Positions 14,822 to 17,588 of a stretch of DNA of 17,588 bases are shown here, in pieces. The stretch spans positions 1-17,588 of the forward strand of contig JAGLFC010000133.1 of the NCBI GenBank assembly GCA_023144715.1, in the 5' to 3' direction. The first letter of the stretch is position 1; every line of letters begins with the position of its first letter. This DNA is from Gammaproteobacteria bacterium. GTDB lineage: Bacteria > Pseudomonadota > Gammaproteobacteria > GRL18. The notes below the pieces were generated by a model, which was given only the letters and a program-made list of their open reading frames with translations, ran no database searches and had not been told where the DNA came from. A program made the translations under genes and the position numbers.

Positions 14822-16744
14822 ATGGCAACCCCTTCTTATGATGCACAGGATATTGAAGTATTAAACGGTCTTGATCCTGTCAAAAGACGACCGGGTATGT
14901 ATACCCAGATTGAACGCCCCAATCATCTGGCTCAAGAAGTCATTGATAATAGTGTTGATGAAGCAATGGCGGGTTTTTCTCAGCGTATTGATGTGGTGTT
15001 ATATCAAGATGGATCGTTATCCGTCAAAGATGATGGTCGCGGAATGCCTGTTGATATTCATCCCGAAGAAAAAATACCCGGCATAGAACTTATTTTAACC
15101 AAGCTTCATGCAGGCGGTAAATTTTCTAATGATAACTATCAATTTTCAGGCGGTTTACATGGTGTAGGTGTATCAGTCGTCAATGCACTGTCTTCTAAAC
15201 TTGAAATCTGGGTGAGAAGAAAGGGTGAAGAGTTTCACATGGCCTTTGCAGGCGGTGATAAAACTCAAGACTTAGAAGTCATTGGCACTGTTGGACAACG
15301 TAATACAGGCACAATGGTGCGTTTTTGGCCTGACCCACAATACTTTGATACCACTAAATTTTCAGTACGCCGTCTTAAACATGGTTTAAAAGCAAAAGCC
15401 GTGTTATGTCCGGGTTTAGAAATTAATTTTAGAGATGAAAGTTCTGGTGAAAAGAGTGCTGAAACAGAACGTTGGTTTTATGAAAATGGTTTATCAGATT
15501 ATCTAGTAGATGAGAATAATGGTCGAGACAGTATCCCAGAACAACCCTTTACGGGTAAGCTAGAAGGTGATAATGAACAAGTAGAATGGGCTGTTTTATG
15601 GCTTGATAGAGAGGATGAAAGCGGTGATACGATACCGATTACAGAAAGTTATGCCAATTTAATTCCAACGGCTCAAGGGGGGACGCATGTTAATGGTTTG
15701 CGTACCGGCTTAACAGAAGCGATTCGAGAATTTTGTGAGTTTCGTAACCTGCTGCCCAGAGGAGTGAAGCTCACACCTGATGATGTATGGAATAATTGCT
15801 GTTATATTTTATCGGTTAAATTACAAGATCCTCTTTTTTCAGGACAAACCAAGGAACGTCTTTCTTCACGAGAATGTGCTTCCTTTGTTTCAGGCGTGAT
15901 AAAAGATGCCTTTAGTCTATGGCTTAATGAACACATTGAAACAGGTGAACGTTTAGCAGAACAGGTGATCAGCCGAGCCAATCAACGGATACGTGCCAGT
16001 AAAAAAGTCGTGCGTAAAAAGGTGACACAAGGACCTGCTTTACCGGGTAAACTGGCCGATTGCACCTCTTCGGATTTTAATGAAACAGAACTATTTTTGG
16101 TCGAAGGTGATTCAGCAGGCGGTTCTGCCAAACAGGCAAGGGATCGCTATTTTCAGGCCATTATGCCCTTGCGAGGTAAAATATTAAATACCTGGGAAGT
16201 TGATTCTACGCAAGTATTAGCCTCTAATGAAGTCCATGATATTGCTGTCGCCGTGGGTGTAGAACCGGGGTCAGACAATATCAAAGGCATTCGTTATGGA
16301 AAAGTCTGTATTCTTGCTGATGCCGATTCTGATGGCTTACACATTGCGACCTTACTCTGTGCCTTATTTATCCGTCATTTTAAATCCCTAGTAGATGCAG
16401 GTCATATTTATGTGGCGATGCCTCCCTTATTTCGTATTGATGTGGGTAAACAAGTGTTTTATGCGTTAGATGAAGCAGAGAAAAAAGGGGTTTTGGATCG
16501 AATTACTGCCGAAAAAATAAGAGGCACAGTATCAGTACAACGTTTTAAGGGATTAGGTGAAATGAATCCCTTACAATTAAGGGAAACGACTATTGCTCCA
16601 GATACTCGTCGCTTAATACGCTTAACAGTAGAAGAAGGTGATGATGATCAAACCCATCAAATGATGGACATGCTTCTAGGCAAAAAAAGAGCTTCAGATC
16701 GTCGTGCTTGGCTTGAAGATAAGGGAAATTTAGCCGATATTTGA
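14822..16744 (+). CDS. parE: DNA topoisomerase IV subunit B (ParE)
   Basis: ATPase subunit of topoisomerase IV, which with ParC decatenates replicated chromosomes and relaxes supercoils. The 640-aa length is typical of gammaproteobacterial ParE and shorter than GyrB, which has an insert in the Toprim region. The GHKL ATPase domain is intact: EVIDNSVDEA (39-48), DDGRGMPVD (70-78) and GGLHGVGVSVVNALS (110-124). The transducer has QGGTHVNGLRTGL and QTKERLSS. The Toprim domain has EGDSAGGSAKQARDR (428-442), PLRGKILN (449-456) and DADSDGLHI (500-508), supplying Glu428 and the Asp metal ligands. QRFKGLGEMNP (573-583) follows. The start ATG has AAAAAGG (14804-14810) 11 bases upstream and gives the expected N-terminus. 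parC is not in the window; the downstream neighbour is rsd, 57 bases away. Confidence 0.97.
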   Translation: MATPSYDAQDIEVLNGLDPVKRRPGMYTQIERPNHLAQEVIDNSVDEAMAGFSQRIDVVLYQDGSLSVKDDGRGMPVDIHPEEKIPGIELILTKLHAGGKFSNDNYQFSGGLHGVGVSVVNALSSKLEIWVRRKGEEFHMAFAGGDKTQDLEVIGTVGQRNTGTMVRFWPDPQYFDTTKFSVRRLKHGLKAKAVLCPGLEINFRDESSGEKSAETERWFYENGLSDYLVDENNGRDSIPEQPFTGKLEGDNEQVEWAVLWLDREDESGDTIPITESYANLIPTAQGGTHVNGLRTGLTEAIREFCEFRNLLPRGVKLTPDDVWNNCCYILSVKLQDPLFSGQTKERLSSRECASFVSGVIKDAFSLWLNEHIETGERLAEQVISRANQRIRASKKVVRKKVTQGPALPGKLADCTSSDFNETELFLVEGDSAGGSAKQARDRYFQAIMPLRGKILNTWEVDSTQVLASNEVHDIAVAVGVEPGSDNIKGIRYGKVCILADADSDGLHIATLLCALFIRHFKSLVDAGHIYVAMPPLFRIDVGKQVFYALDEAEKKGVLDRITAEKIRGTVSVQRFKGLGEMNPLQLRETTIAPDTRRLIRLTVEEGDDDQTHQMMDMLLGKKRASDRRAWLEDKGNLADI

Positions 16745-16801
16745 TTAATGCACAGACTTAAAAGCTTATGAAAGTTTAACAAACAGATAATAAGGAATAA
16801 A

Positions 16802-17242
16802 ATGACTGAAATTATTGCAGAAGATCGCCGTGTTCACTTACATCAAATGATTAACTCTTTGGTGGATTCACGTACTAAAACATTGGCACAATATAAAGAA
16901 TTAATAGAATATAAGCCCTTTGTTATGGATGAAACCTTGCAAGAGGTATTGGAAGATTTTTGTACATTATTGGTTGATTATACTGCTAAAGTACATTTTA
17001 ATCTTTATAATTATTTTGATGAACAGACAGAGCGTCGCCAAAATGTATTGATTGCTGCTGATACAATTTATCCAAAAATTGTTAAAAATACCCAAAATAT
17101 TATCGATCTTCATGATAGTTATAATGATAATATTCCATCTATCAGCGATAAAACTTTAGAACTTTGCCTAAATTCTATAGGGGAATTATTGGCAGAGCGT
17201 ATGATACTTGAAAATGATTTGATCGCTATTTTTATAGACTAA
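16802..17242 (+). CDS. rsd: Rsd/AlgQ family regulator of RNA polymerase sigma-70
   Basis: Rsd binds the primary sigma factor RpoD and shifts RNA polymerase toward alternative sigma factors; the Pseudomonas homologue AlgQ also affects alginate and virulence genes. This 146-aa, all-helical cytoplasmic protein aligns by eye with E. coli Rsd (158 aa). The central EDFCTLLVDYTAKVHFNLY (51-69) corresponds to DDFCQSLVDYLSAGHFSIY. IYPKIVKNTQNIIDLHDSY (89-107) corresponds to IWPQLEANTQQIMDYYDS. IGELLAERMILENDLI (131-146 region) corresponds to IGEALEARFVLEDKLI. It is shorter than the E. coli protein at the C-terminus. AAGGA at 16791-16795 lies six bases upstream of the ATG. The 57-base gap after parE shows no terminator, so read-through from parE is possible. 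Confidence 0.92.
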   Translation: MTEIIAEDRRVHLHQMINSLVDSRTKTLAQYKELIEYKPFVMDETLQEVLEDFCTLLVDYTAKVHFNLYNYFDEQTERRQNVLIAADTIYPKIVKNTQNIIDLHDSYNDNIPSISDKTLELCLNSIGELLAERMILENDLIAIFID

Positions 17243-17260
17243 CGATGGTATTTATCATTT

Positions 17261-17269
17261 TGATATAAT
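17261..17269 (+). promoter_or_regulatory. Candidate extended -10 promoter downstream of rsd
   Basis: TGATATAAT is a perfect extended -10 element (TGn at 17261-17263, TATAAT at 17264-17269). No convincing -35 lies 16-18 bases upstream. It points rightward into the gene-poor end of the window, so it may drive a gene beyond the edge, a small RNA or the short open frame at 17427-17561. Confidence 0.45.
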
Positions 17270-17453
17270 TCGCATATTTGCCAATTAAAAGATTCACTTT
17301 ATCCAGCATTAAACCCGCGTACCCCATAACCATGTAACATCAGGCTGAATATAGATACACATAATTAAACAATTTATTTCAACGATAAATCAAATAGAGC
17401 CAACAGGGATTGCATTCTTAGTCCTTATGTTATGTATGATGGTTATTTACTTG

Positions 17454-17554
17454 ATAACTGATGTTACGCACGTCCCAGATAGAATGCGGTTTGTAGCACT
17501 CCAAGAAAATTGTAACCTATTGATTTATAATAAACGTTGCGTAAGGTCAGTTAT
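17454..17554. mobile_element. MITE-like or insertion-sequence remnant with 19-base imperfect terminal inverted repeats
   Basis: The left arm at 17454-17472 (ATAACTGATGTTACGCACG) and the reverse complement of the right arm at 17536-17554 agree at 15 of 19 positions, including the outermost eight bases and a TTACGCA core. The two arms enclose 63 bases. No transposase fits in the 101-base interval and no target-site duplication is obvious at the edges. The form suits a MITE or the fused ends of a deleted insertion sequence. A long-armed hairpin RNA or a protein-binding dyad is the alternative. Confidence 0.45.
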
Positions 17555-17588
17555 AAAATAGAGCTTTATAATAATTTTCTTAAAATTC

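Larger units (their letters stand above)
17243..17588. other. Gene-poor right end: promoter, inverted repeats, no confirmed gene
   Basis: These 346 bases hold an extended -10 promoter near the left side, a 101-base segment bounded by imperfect inverted repeats (17454-17554), and a third inverted copy of the repeat core at 17334-17343. A reading frame on the + strand is open from 17355 to a TAG at 17559-17561; from ATG 17427 it would encode 44 residues with a short hydrophobic stretch. It has no Shine-Dalgarno and runs through the inverted-repeat segment, so I do not call it a gene. I see no tRNA, terminator or known RNA here. Confidence 0.6.

Noticed and set aside
16745..16801. Possible terminator between parE and rsd
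   Set aside because: Only short pairings such as ACTT/AAGT around AAGCTT are present, with no GC-rich stem and no T-run.
17246..17260. Hairpin ATGGTA-TT-TATCAT after rsd as a terminator
   Set aside because: The stem is six bases with one mismatch pair, AT-rich, and followed by a promoter-like sequence rather than a clean T-tract.

Overview
The window looks like chromosomal DNA from a low-G+C gammaproteobacterium. The best taxonomic markers are a topoisomerase IV ParE of the gammaproteobacterial type (640 aa), an Rsd/AlgQ-family regulator of sigma-70, a TesA closely resembling the E. coli enzyme, and an MscK/MscM-type channel. I cannot name a genus; sulfur-oxidising or methanotrophic relatives are guesses only. 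Nearly all of the window is coding, and no tRNA, rRNA, CRISPR array or intact insertion sequence is visible.

Layout. (1) Bases 1-5820, + strand: a tightly packed set of envelope genes. It holds a polytopic membrane protein cut by the left edge, a large mechanosensitive channel with a periplasmic coiled-coil domain, and a PqiA/LetA-type protein split into two genes that overlap by 4 bases. (2) Bases 5826-8770, - strand: four genes transcribed leftward. In transcription order they are a DUF6915-like protein, an unrecognised acidic protein, a TesA-type periplasmic GDSL esterase, and a P-loop-like protein with an imperfect Walker A. The cluster converges on the PqiA genes with only 5 bases between stops. 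(3) Bases 8771-8974: an AT-rich divergent promoter region. (4) Bases 8975-14726, + strand: a tripartite RND efflux operon (outer-membrane factor, periplasmic adaptor, CusA/CzcA-like pump) ending in a DUF3240 gene, a usual companion of such pumps. (5) Bases 14822-17242, + strand: parE, then rsd. (6) Bases 17243-17588: 346 bases without a convincing gene, containing a good extended -10 promoter and a 101-base segment bounded by 19-base imperfect inverted repeats, which looks like a MITE or insertion-sequence remnant.

How it fits together. Most genes before parE act in the envelope: osmotic release (MscK type), lipid handling (PqiA/LetA type and TesA) and export (RND). The parE and rsd genes are housekeeping. 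No metal sensor or two-component system accompanies the RND operon here, so its inducer cannot be read from context.

The most uncertain and interesting points are the leftward four-gene cluster with two poorly characterised proteins and a degenerate P-loop protein, the orphan split PqiA with a possible ATT start codon, the pump's TM4 signature lacking the CzcA-type first aspartate, and the inverted-repeat element at the right end. I did not find convincing evidence of a wholly new system; the leftward cluster is the best candidate for comparative-genomic follow-up.
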